Below, in pieces: positions 8,762 through 16,043 of a stretch of 64,000 bases of DNA. This DNA is from Deltaproteobacteria bacterium (GTDB lineage Bacteria; SAR324; JACQKK01): positions 124,001 to 188,000 of the forward strand of contig JAOUEW010000003.1 of NCBI GenBank assembly GCA_029858505.1, in the 5' to 3' direction. Below the pieces are notes generated by a model. It worked only from the letters and a program-made list of their open reading frames with translations. It made no database searches and was not told where the DNA came from. Each line of letters begins with the position of its first letter. Positions within the stretch are counted from its first letter, which is position 1. The translations under genes and the position numbers were made by a program.

Positions 8762-9150
8762 GGCAGCCTCCCGGGGGTGAATGGCGGCGGGAGGAACAAC
8801 CCCCCGCAGGTTTACTTACTTTACCATCGTTCCAATTTTCTGACCTAGCTCTCTTACTACTCGCTAGGATATTTTTTCTACTTCTACTGGTACTGGTTCT
8901 ACTTTCTTGCCTTTGTTTTCTTGCCTTTAGCAATTGGGTGGCTGTGTTCGATATCCAGCCGCCGCACAGTTTCACGGTTCATATCCCGAAAGGTTTATCA
9001 GAAAAAAGTGATTATCTCACAGTAAGGGCGAATTCTTGACATCAACGGCGGAATGTGATGAACGCACAGTACAATTTCTTTGCTGGTATCATAGGAATAA
9101 TTGAAACGAAGGCTCGCAATAAAAGTTTTGATGTTTTATTTTTTTTGGGC
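8762..9150. other. Non-coding leader region of the Hdr-like operon
   Basis: About 390 bases without a convincing gene. It should hold the leftward promoter of the Hdr-like operon. On the minus strand a TATGAT box lies near 9093-9098, but I find no well-spaced -35 element, so no promoter is called. A pyrimidine-rich tract (about 8860-8935 on the plus strand) is the only marked compositional feature. Confidence 0.4.
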
Positions 9151-9191
9151 AAAAAAAATCCCCCTAGGCAGGTCATGCCAGGGGGATTTTT
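9151..9191 (-). terminator. Rho-independent terminator of glpX
   Basis: CCCCC (9160-9164) pairs with GGGGG (9181-9185). T9165-A9180 and T9159-A9186 extend the stem, an inner GGCA/TGCC stem (9167-9170, 9176-9179) closes a five-base loop, and A/T runs flank both sides. Read leftwards, the stem ends in eight U residues. It begins 25 bases after the glpX stop. The flanking T-run on the other side means it could also stop rightward transcripts. Confidence 0.9.
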
Positions 9192-9215
9192 GAATTTTCG
9201 CCAGAAAGAAGCCCG

Positions 9216-10196
9216 TTAAGACACCGGCAATTCCTTGCCAAACTTGCCGAAGGCATGGTGGGCTTCAATGTATCGAACGGTTTTGTTGCGGCCCCGCATC
9301 AACACCGAAGTGGTGGTAATGCGATGGCCCTCGATTTTCACCCCCGGCAGAAAGCCCTGGGTAATGCCCGTGGCGGCAAAATACACATCATCGCTGGTCA
9401 CCAAGTCATCCACCGTGTAAACGCGGGAGATATCCATGCCGGCGTCCAGCACACTTTTCCGCTCTTCGTCGGATTGCGGGTCCAACCGGCCCAGAATTTG
9501 CCCCCCCAGCACCTTCACCGCCGTGGCGGCCAACACCCCTTCCGGGGTTCCGCCAGTGCCCAGCATCAGGTCCACGCCAGATTCGGGCGTGACGGCCAGC
9601 AGGGCTCCGGCCACGTCGCCATCGGTGTGGCTTTGCACGCGGGCCCCAGCCTGGAAGATTTCCCGGGAGATGTTTTCGTGGCGGGGTTTCTCCAGCACGA
9701 ACACGGTTAGTTCCCGAATGTCTTTGCCCAAGGCCCTGGCCACTTTTCGCAGCAAGTCGGGGATGGGCATATCCAGGTCCACCACGTCGCGGGCTTCGTG
9801 CTGCACGGCCAGCTTTTGCATGTAGAACGCGGGGCCAGGATCGAACATGGTTCCCTGGGGGGCCAGCGAAATGGTGGCAATGGAGTTGGGCCGCCCCTTG
9901 GCCAGCAGGCTGGTGCCCTCCACCGGGTCAATGGCCACGTCCATGGCGGGGCCGCGGCCCGTGCCCAGGCGCTCGCCCTTGAACAGCATGGGGGCATCGT
10001 CCTTCTCCCCCTCGCCAATCATCACCACGCCGTCAATATCCAGGGTGTTGAAACTCTTCCGCATGGCATCCACCGCCGAGCCATCGCCCGCGTTTTTGTC
10101 GCCCCGGCCCACCCATCGCGATGCCGCCACCGCGGCCGATTCGGTGATGTGGGCAATTTCCAGCCCCAGGTTTCGGTAGTTCATGTCGTGCGCCAT
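9216..10196 (-). CDS. glpX: Fructose-1,6-bisphosphatase class II
   Basis: A 326-residue GlpX enzyme. Motifs are IGEGEKDDAPML (about 64-75), the metal/phosphate loop DPVEGT (about 93-98), and GTGGTPEGV (about 195-203), followed by the C-terminal TTSVLMRG and the histidine-rich end. It hydrolyses fructose-1,6-bisphosphate to fructose-6-phosphate in gluconeogenesis and, in autotrophs, in carbon fixation. The start MAHDMNYRN (10196) is chosen because similarity begins there. An open frame continues upstream to 10298 but has no family likeness. It stands alone, with its own terminator. Confidence 0.95.
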   Translation of the reverse strand: MAHDMNYRNLGLEIAHITESAAVAASRWVGRGDKNAGDGSAVDAMRKSFNTLDIDGVVMIGEGEKDDAPMLFKGERLGTGRGPAMDVAIDPVEGTSLLAKGRPNSIATISLAPQGTMFDPGPAFYMQKLAVQHEARDVVDLDMPIPDLLRKVARALGKDIRELTVFVLEKPRHENISREIFQAGARVQSHTDGDVAGALLAVTPESGVDLMLGTGGTPEGVLAATAVKVLGGQILGRLDPQSDEERKSVLDAGMDISRVYTVDDLVTSDDVYFAATGITQGFLPGVKIEGHRITTTSVLMRGRNKTVRYIEAHHAFGKFGKELPVS

Positions 10197-10418
10197 TGGT
10201 GCGTTCTCGTCTTGGTGTTTGTGTGTGGATATGCCCAATTGTCTTTTTATCTCCCCGGTGATTTCCCTGGCCGTCCGGGTAAATGCCCGTTCCCTCACCC
10301 CACTCTGGGGGATTGACCGGAAAAAACCAGAAAAACAGGGGGAATCTGGACCGGTGGAAAGAAAAAAAAGTATAACGATCCCCCCCTAAAAGCGCAAGGG
10401 AGGGCACCGACAACCGCT

Positions 10419-10459
10419 ATGCCCTACACGTGATGCCCTACACGTGATGCCCTACACGT
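10419..10459. repeat. Three tandem 14-bp units across the ychF stop codon
   Basis: The unit atgccctacacgtg occurs at 10419-10432 and 10433-10446, with a third copy cut short at 10459. The copy nearest the gene contains the last codons and the TAG stop of ychF. The other two lie just downstream. It is probably a replication-slippage expansion. Confidence 0.85.
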
Positions 10460-11549
10460 TAAACAAAAAGTTGCACACATCCCCGTCGGCCATCACGTAA
10501 TCTTTGCCGCACAGGCGAAGTTTTCCCGACTCTTTGGCGCCGTTCTTCCCTTTCAAGGCAATGTAGTCCTCGCAGGAAATGACCTCGGCCCGGATGAACC
10601 CCCGCTCAAAGTCGGTATGAATTTCTCCGGCGGCTTTGGGGGCGGTGAACCCCAGGGGGATGGGCCAAGCCCGGGCTTCTTTGGGCCCCACCGTGAAGTA
10701 GGTGATGAGCCCCAACAGGGCATAGGCTTCCCGAATCAACCCATTGATGGGGGGCTCGGACAGCCCCAAGGAGGCCAGCATTTCTTTGCGTTCGTCTTCC
10801 GAGAAATCCACCAGATCCGACTCGATTTTGGCGCACAGGGGAACCAGCCGGTCGCCTTTTCCCAGCCCCAGGCGTTTCTTGTGGGCTTCCACGTCCACCT
10901 GGCCTATTTCTGCCTCCGACAGGTTCAGCCCGTACAGCACCGGCTTGGCCGAAAGCAACTGAAACTGCTTGAACAGGGGCTCCTCCGCCGGGGTCAGCGG
11001 AACGGTGGAGGCCATTTTCCCCGCCGCCAGCACGGCCACGGTTTTTTCCAGCAGGGCGGCCAGTTCTTTGGCGTCTTTTTGACCAGACTTCAGGGCGGAT
11101 TTGTTTTTTTCCATCCGCCGCTCCATGCCGTCCAGGTCGGCCAGAATCAACTCCATTTCGATGATCTCCCGGTCTTCCGCCGGGGTAGAGCCGCTGCCCT
11201 GGGCGCGGATGATGTTTTCATCCTCAAACCCCCGCAACAAATGGAGAATCGCGTGGGTCTCCCGAATGTGGGCCAAGAACTGGTTGCCCAGTCCTTCGCC
11301 TTTGCTGGCCCCCTTCACCAAGCCCGCGATGTCTACGAACTCGATGGTGGCGGGGATGGTCTTTTGGCTTTGCTCAATGATCGCCAGGCTGTCCAGCCGG
11401 GGGTCGGGCACGCTCACCGTTCCGGTGTTGGGGTCAATGGTGCAAAACGGATAGTTGGCGCTTTCGGCCACCTGCTTTTTCAGCAGGGCGTTGAACAGGG
11501 TGCTTTTGCCCACGTTGGGCAGCCCCACAATTCCGATACGAAGAGACAT
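10452..11549 (-). CDS. ychF: Ribosome-binding ATPase YchF (Obg family)
   Basis: A 365-residue YchF. The P-loop is GLPNVGKST (9-17), the G3 region is FVDIAGLVKGAS, and the specificity motif NKxD is replaced by NLSE, as expected for this ATP-preferring branch. The C-terminal TGS domain contains LGLITYFTVGPKEARAW, and FERGFIRAEV closes the protein. YchF acts on ribosomes and in stress responses. The length is standard. It is monocistronic by spacing: 62 bases separate it from kdsB. Confidence 0.97.
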   Translation of the reverse strand: MSLRIGIVGLPNVGKSTLFNALLKKQVAESANYPFCTIDPNTGTVSVPDPRLDSLAIIEQSQKTIPATIEFVDIAGLVKGASKGEGLGNQFLAHIRETHAILHLLRGFEDENIIRAQGSGSTPAEDREIIEMELILADLDGMERRMEKNKSALKSGQKDAKELAALLEKTVAVLAAGKMASTVPLTPAEEPLFKQFQLLSAKPVLYGLNLSEAEIGQVDVEAHKKRLGLGKGDRLVPLCAKIESDLVDFSEDERKEMLASLGLSEPPINGLIREAYALLGLITYFTVGPKEARAWPIPLGFTAPKAAGEIHTDFERGFIRAEVISCEDYIALKGKNGAKESGKLRLCGKDYVMADGDVCNFLFNV

Positions 11550-11611
11550 GCGGAAATTTTTTCAAAAAGAGTGAACAGAAAGAACGCGGTGAAGGGCCCC
11601 ACCGGTATGAT

Positions 11612-12367
11612 TTAACCCTTGCGCCCCGACAGCAAAGTCTCGGCCTTGGCCAAGTCTCCCGGGGTGTCTACCCCGATGGAAAACGAGCCCGCCTGAATGC
11701 ACTGAATGGCGTGGCCGTTTTCCAGGGCCCGCAACTGCTCCAGCGATTCCCGCTGGGCCAGGGGGGTGGGGGCCATGCGGGCAAACTCGGCCAGAAAATT
11801 CCGGCGGAAGGCATATACCCCCAGGTGGCGCCATCCCAGGGTACCCTCTCCCCGGGGAAAAGGAATAGGGGCCCGTGAAAAATACAGCGCCCGGCCCCGG
11901 GCATCCAGCGTCACCTTCACCACGTTGGGGTCGTGGAACTCCTCTTCGTCTTTCAGGGGGTACACCAGGGTGGCCATGTGGGCCTGGGGGTCGGCGGCCA
12001 GCCCCGCCGTCAGCCGGTCCAGGTCGGCCGGGTCCAGCAGGGGCTCATCGCCCTGCACGTTCACCACCATGCCCACCGGGGTGCTCCGCTCCACCAGCCG
12101 CGCGGCCTCGGCAATGCGGTCCGTGCCGGTGGGGTGGTCGCCCGTCAACACCACTTCCCCGCCAAAGGCCTCCACCGCCTGGGCAATGCGTTGGTCGTCG
12201 GTGGCCACCACCACCCGGTCCAGGCTGCCCGCCCGGCGGGCCCGCTCCACCACGTGTTGAATCATGGGCTTGCCCGCCAGCAGGGCCAGGGGCTTGCCCG
12301 GAAAGCGGGTGGAACCGTACCGGGCGGGAATCACGCCCAGGATGATGGGGGAAGATTGGGAGGTCAT
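11612..12367 (-). CDS. kdsB: 3-deoxy-manno-octulosonate cytidylyltransferase
   Basis: A 251-residue enzyme that makes CMP-KDO from CTP and KDO for lipopolysaccharide inner core assembly. Nucleotide-binding IPARYGSTRFPGKPL lies near the N-terminus, VVVATDD around residue 55, NVQGDEPLL near 105, and FSRAPIPFPRG and HLGVYAFRR in the second half. The start MTSQSSPIILG (12367) is preferred. An upstream in-frame start would add 18 residues encoded largely by a 9-bp tandem repeat. The gene indicates an LPS-bearing outer membrane. Confidence 0.95.
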   Translation of the reverse strand: MTSQSSPIILGVIPARYGSTRFPGKPLALLAGKPMIQHVVERARRAGSLDRVVVATDDQRIAQAVEAFGGEVVLTGDHPTGTDRIAEAARLVERSTPVGMVVNVQGDEPLLDPADLDRLTAGLAADPQAHMATLVYPLKDEEEFHDPNVVKVTLDARGRALYFSRAPIPFPRGEGTLGWRHLGVYAFRRNFLAEFARMAPTPLAQRESLEQLRALENGHAIQCIQAGSFSIGVDTPGDLAKAETLLSGRKG

Positions 12368-12392
12368 GGAGAAAATGGAGAAAATGGAGAAA
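12366..12392. repeat. Three tandem 9-bp units at the kdsB start
   Basis: The unit atggagaaa (plus strand) occurs three times in a row. On the coding strand this gives TTTCTCCAT repeats running into the kdsB ATG. It replaces a recognisable ribosome binding site, so the copy number may affect kdsB translation. Confidence 0.8.
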
Positions 12393-12421
12393 TAGGGAAC
12401 GGAGGTGGATGATGAAGACAA

Positions 12422-12811
12422 GGAACGTTTTTCTAATCCGCCGGATCGGCCTGAAATCCTGGGATGGTGAACAAACCCCTGACCGCATTCACAAGATTCA
12501 AAGACCTGCGCGGCAGGCTCCCTTGCAGAATCTGAAGATCACGCGGGTCAATCCATGCCTCGTGTTCCCCATAAAGGGCTTGAAAATGCGGCGGGGCATG
12601 GTCCAGCCAATCCACTTGAACACAATACCATAAAACACACGGATCGTTGAGACCCCTGCATAATCAGGGTTTTTGCCGTAAAAGGGAGCGTGGGGGGCGA
12701 AGCCCCCCAATAACATCACTCCCCTTCCCCTGCCTTTAGGCTTAACAGGAAGGGGGCAGGGGGATGGGGGGAAAAATAAGTTATGCACAGGTCTCTCGTT
12801 GTCATCCCTCT
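12422..12811. other. Intergenic region without a supported gene
   Basis: About 390 bases between kdsB and the transglutaminase-like gene. Short open frames exist on both strands but none shows a recognisable family or a ribosome binding site. The right half is a dispersed hairpin-rich repeat, listed separately. Confidence 0.5.
12646..12780 (+). repeat. Dispersed hairpin-rich repeat, copy 1
   Basis: Two hairpins in a fixed order: CCCTG/CAGGG around a CATAAT loop followed by TTTTT (12654-12674), then TGGGGGGC-GAA-GCCCCCCA (12691-12709). These are followed by a purine/pyrimidine-rich arm ending in ggggggaaaaataagtt. The same two hairpins with the same spacer occur at 51767-51832. The hairpin plus arm recurs in the opposite orientation at 34575-34725. 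It lies just downstream of the leftward transglutaminase-like gene. Confidence 0.75.
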
Positions 12812-14419
12812 CTACTGGGCTTGAAACTGCAGCAGCCCCCGGAGTTTGGTTTCGCCAGGGGGCGCCCCAAACAGCACCATGTCTCCCACGGCGGGGAGCA
12901 CCTGACCGGAGAACTGACTGCCATTGCGGGCCAGGGGCACCAGCTTTCCACCAGTGTGGATAAACGCTTGGTCGGTGCCGGGCAAATTCACCCGCACGTT
13001 GAGGGTTTGCCCGGCCCGCACCATGCCAGACTTCGGCTCATCCAAATATCCGCCGATCTGGTTGAAATACTCGAAGGGCTTGGGATAAGCCTCGGCGGGG
13101 CGGCCGGGCGATCCGCCAGTAAAGGGGTATTCCAACACCAGCGAATACTGCCCTGGGTCTCCGGCGGGTTTGGCAAAAATTTTCAGCAGATAGTTCCCCG
13201 CCTGACCATAGTTGGTCTCCACGAAAATTTCTCCCCGGTTTTGGTGGGCAAAGGCCGCCCCGGGAATTTCTCTGCCCTCTTGCGATAGAACCGCCAGCAC
13301 CTGATGGGGCGACCCCGCCCCCATCTTCAGCAGCACTTGGCCGGGGGAGGCCTTTTCATCGGTAAGGTACACCCCGCTGGCGGGTTGATGGCGGACGGCC
13401 TTGTGGGGCAGACCCGCGACCTGAGAACTGCTGGCCGGATTGTAGGGCGAATAGCGCAGGGGGGTGATGTTCTGAAAATTGGCATAGGCTTTCATGGGTT
13501 CGCCAAACGCCAGCCGGGCGGTGCCCGCCGGCTCGGTAAGGATGTATCGCTTGCCTTGAAACTCGGCGAAGGCCTGATAAGGCTGGGGCACACCTGCCAC
13601 CCCCATCAACAGGTGGCCCGGCGCGTACAGAAACACAATATCGTAAGACGAGTCGTGGGCCAGAATGGCCGACAGCAGAACTGCTTTGGAATCACAATCG
13701 CCGAATTGTTCCACCAGCACCTGGGGCGGGGGCAGCAACCCAGAGAGTACCCGGTCGGGCAGTTCGTTGGGGGGTTCGGCGTAGGGAATGTCTTGAGTGA
13801 ATTTCAGCAGAAACTCCAGCCGCTCCTCCGGGCTGGCGCCGCCCATGGCTTCCATGGCCATCTGGTGCAGGGGCAGGGTGTAATCTCGATAGGCTTCAAT
13901 CATCCGGTTGTAGTCGGGGTGAATCAACTGCCCCTCCTGGATAAACAATCCGTTAACCATGGCCTGTTCCCGGCGTTGCGTTTCTTCCGGGGTGGGCTGG
14001 TAGGGCTGAAACATCCATTGGGGAACCCCAAACCGGTGGATGGCTTGGTCCGTTTCCCCCTGGGGGTAGGCCCATTCCCATTGCCAGTCGCGTCCCTTGT
14101 GGTCCCGAAACCGGTAGGTCAGGTGATAGGCGCCGCCTTCCACCTTGACCTCTTGAAAGGTGTGGGGGCTTTTCATGTATCCAGAGCGAATGAGCCCAAA
14201 CCCTCCGGCGGGATAGTATGGCCGCGCCCATTGGTTGGCGGCGTTCACTCCTCCCAGCCCAACCAGGGCCGCAACCAATCCCAGGGATATCCCCAGGACC
14301 AGCCTGGGCCCCCTATGGCTGGTGCCCGCTGGTGAAGGGGAGCTTGGCCGCAGGGCCAACTGCTGGGCCAGGGAAAGCACCGTTGGGTTGAGGGGAATCT
14401 TTGGCTGGGGCGTCATCAA
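12812..14419 (-). CDS. Membrane-anchored transglutaminase-like protein
   Basis: A 535-residue protein with one N-terminal hydrophobic segment (about 40-62) and a large extracytoplasmic part. The transglutaminase-like core has the nucleophile context EQFGDCDSKAVLLSAIL (Cys near residue 240) and the histidine context LYAPGHLLMGV about 28 residues later, with an acidic residue possible in RYILTEPAG. The C-terminal half has repeated beta-rich segments (GNYLLKIFAKPAG) like the domain beside kyphoscoliosis-type transglutaminases. It may be a peptidase or amide-forming enzyme at the cell envelope; the substrate is unknown. The start overlaps the stop of the DUF350 gene (ATGA), so the two are co-expressed. 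Confidence 0.7.
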   Translation of the reverse strand: MMTPQPKIPLNPTVLSLAQQLALRPSSPSPAGTSHRGPRLVLGISLGLVAALVGLGGVNAANQWARPYYPAGGFGLIRSGYMKSPHTFQEVKVEGGAYHLTYRFRDHKGRDWQWEWAYPQGETDQAIHRFGVPQWMFQPYQPTPEETQRREQAMVNGLFIQEGQLIHPDYNRMIEAYRDYTLPLHQMAMEAMGGASPEERLEFLLKFTQDIPYAEPPNELPDRVLSGLLPPPQVLVEQFGDCDSKAVLLSAILAHDSSYDIVFLYAPGHLLMGVAGVPQPYQAFAEFQGKRYILTEPAGTARLAFGEPMKAYANFQNITPLRYSPYNPASSSQVAGLPHKAVRHQPASGVYLTDEKASPGQVLLKMGAGSPHQVLAVLSQEGREIPGAAFAHQNRGEIFVETNYGQAGNYLLKIFAKPAGDPGQYSLVLEYPFTGGSPGRPAEAYPKPFEYFNQIGGYLDEPKSGMVRAGQTLNVRVNLPGTDQAFIHTGGKLVPLARNGSQFSGQVLPAVGDMVLFGAPPGETKLRGLLQFQAQ

Positions 14420-15024
14420 TATCCTCCTGCCCCGGCTTTCACGGGGACCATGTATTTTTCTTCTCCCTGGCGGGTTTCGGTTTGGGGGTTGACCTCCACC
14501 TTGCCCAGCGACTCGTAACTTACCATGCTGGCCACCACCCGCTGCAGGGGAACACGCACGAACAGGGTCATGCCCAGCAGCACGCTGCCCAACAGCACCG
14601 CCACCGCCACGTTGTTGCGCATGATCTCCCGCATTTCATCAATGTTCACCGTGGCCCGCAGGTAAATTTGGGTGGTGAGAAACACGGTCACCATGGCGGC
14701 CAGCAACGACAACAAATAAAACGCGATGAAGTACACAAACGAGATCAGCACCTTCTTAAAGGTGATGCCCCCCCCCACGGCGGCCATGGTGCGCAGGGCA
14801 TCCACGGCGGGCAACACGCTGGCCGAGGTCAACAGCAGCAAGCACACAATAAACACCCCAGCAAAAATACTGGCGGCGGTATTCCCACCCAGCAGGGGGT
14901 CTTCTCCGTGGCTTTTTAGAAACGTCCAACCAGTGAATTTCATGCCCAAAAACACGGTAAGCAGGCCAAACACCAGAGACAGCAGCAGCTCGTAAAAGGC
15001 AAAGAAAAAAGTTTGGGTATCCAT
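14416..15024 (-). CDS. DUF350-like integral membrane protein
   Basis: A 202-residue protein with about five hydrophobic helices: near 8-28, 48-68, 84-108, 110-122 and 138-158. The segment NNVAVAVLLGSVLLGMTLFV resembles the repeat of DUF350 (YjfL) proteins. DUF350 genes often travel with envelope-stress genes; here the partner is the transglutaminase-like gene, coupled by a 4-base overlap. The biochemical role is unknown. The ATG at 15024 is the first gene start left of the divergent ispD promoter region. Confidence 0.65.
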   Translation of the reverse strand: MDTQTFFFAFYELLLSLVFGLLTVFLGMKFTGWTFLKSHGEDPLLGGNTAASIFAGVFIVCLLLLTSASVLPAVDALRTMAAVGGGITFKKVLISFVYFIAFYLLSLLAAMVTVFLTTQIYLRATVNIDEMREIMRNNVAVAVLLGSVLLGMTLFVRVPLQRVVASMVSYESLGKVEVNPQTETRQGEEKYMVPVKAGAGGY

Positions 15025-15177
15025 GAAGAAAGAGACTCCTAAAAGAGGAATGAGAAACAGCCACAGGGTCGAAGAGAATACCTATCTAGAAACGTTCCGC
15101 CAGGGTTCGGGTTTCTTTTTCTTACTGTAACTGGAAACCCCAGGCAAGCAAAACCCCCAGGGATAATCGGCTGAATT

Positions 15178-15208
15178 TTGAAAGGTTCCGGGACGAAAAA
15201 GTTATGCT
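15178..15208 (+). promoter_or_regulatory. Possible sigma70 promoter for ispD
   Basis: TTGAAA (15178-15183) and TATGCT (15203-15208) are separated by 19 bases, slightly long. A TATATA stretch follows immediately. It lies 84 bases before the ispD start, in the divergent gap between the DUF350 gene and ispD. This is a weak, sequence-only call. Confidence 0.3.
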
Positions 15209-15291
15209 ATATATACAGGATTGGCCGTTTTTTCTCCAAGTGGTGCCCTGAGGGGCAGTCCGTACCTTTTCCGGGATGGGAGGCATTTTCT

Positions 15292-16038
15292 GTGATCATG
15301 GATGTCATTCTCCCCTCGGCAGGCCGGGGGACCCGGATGGGAGGAGAAACCAACAAAGTTCTGATGCCCCTGGAGGGGGTGGCGGTGGTGGTGAGGGCGG
15401 CGGCGGTGTTTCAAGCCCATCCGGCGGTGCGGTTTATTTGGCTGGTGGCCAGGCCAGAGGACAGCCAGGGCTTGGCGGCTGCCTTTGGGGGTTGGCTGGG
15501 GGGCAATTTAAAGTGGAGCAAAATCCAACCCCCGGTTCCAGGCGGGGCCCAACGGCAAGACTCCGTGGCGGCAGGTTTACGGGCCATGGCTGGCAATCCT
15601 CCAGAGGGGGTGCTGATTCACGATGGCGCCCGACCGTTTCTTTCCGCCCAATTGGTGGACAGGGTAATTGAGGGGCTGGCCAAACACCCAGCGGTGGTGC
15701 CCCGGGTGGCCATCACCGATACGGTGCGGGAGATTACTCCAACGGGTAGCCGGGTGGTCAACCGCCAGGAACTGTTCCGCATGCAAACCCCCCAGGGGTT
15801 TCACTGGGGGGTGATTTGTAAAGCCTATGAAAGCGTCCGCAACAACCCGGTCGACGTAACCGATGACGCCCAGCTGGTGGAACAGGCCGGGGGCCAAGTG
15901 GCCTTTGTGTGGGGGGAAGCCCGCAATATTAAGCTGACCCGGGGAGAAGACATGGCCCTGGGCACTTGGCTGCTGGCCCACCCCAACTGGGGGCAGGAAG
16001 AACCCGCCCTCTCCATGGGAACCAAAACTTCAGGATAA
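15292..16038 (+). CDS. ispD: 2-C-methyl-D-erythritol 4-phosphate cytidylyltransferase
   Basis: A 248-residue enzyme of the MEP isoprenoid pathway. It joins CTP and MEP to give CDP-ME. Motifs are ILPSAGRGTRMGG near the N-terminus (CTP binding), a conserved lysine in NKVLMPL, GGAQRQDSVAAGL near 85, IHDGARPF near 106, and MQTPQGFHW near 165. A GTG at 15292 is preferred as start because GGGAGG (15278-15283) lies 8 bases upstream; the ATG at 15298 is the alternative. The open frame extends further upstream without family likeness. gspD follows after 5 bases. Confidence 0.93.
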   Translation: MIMDVILPSAGRGTRMGGETNKVLMPLEGVAVVVRAAAVFQAHPAVRFIWLVARPEDSQGLAAAFGGWLGGNLKWSKIQPPVPGGAQRQDSVAAGLRAMAGNPPEGVLIHDGARPFLSAQLVDRVIEGLAKHPAVVPRVAITDTVREITPTGSRVVNRQELFRMQTPQGFHWGVICKAYESVRNNPVDVTDDAQLVEQAGGQVAFVWGEARNIKLTRGEDMALGTWLLAHPNWGQEEPALSMGTKTSG

Positions 16039-16043
16039 CCGAA

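Noticed and set aside
9036-9075. Rightward promoter from TTGACA to TACAAT
   Set aside because: The boxes are 28 bases apart, too far for sigma70, and no rightward gene follows.
12433-12788. Small leftward genes in the kdsB downstream gap
   Set aside because: No family likeness or ribosome binding site, and part of the frame runs through the dispersed repeat.
15178-15291. N-terminal extension of ispD from a TTG start
   Set aside because: Family likeness starts at ILPSAGRG, and the extension overlaps the probable promoter.
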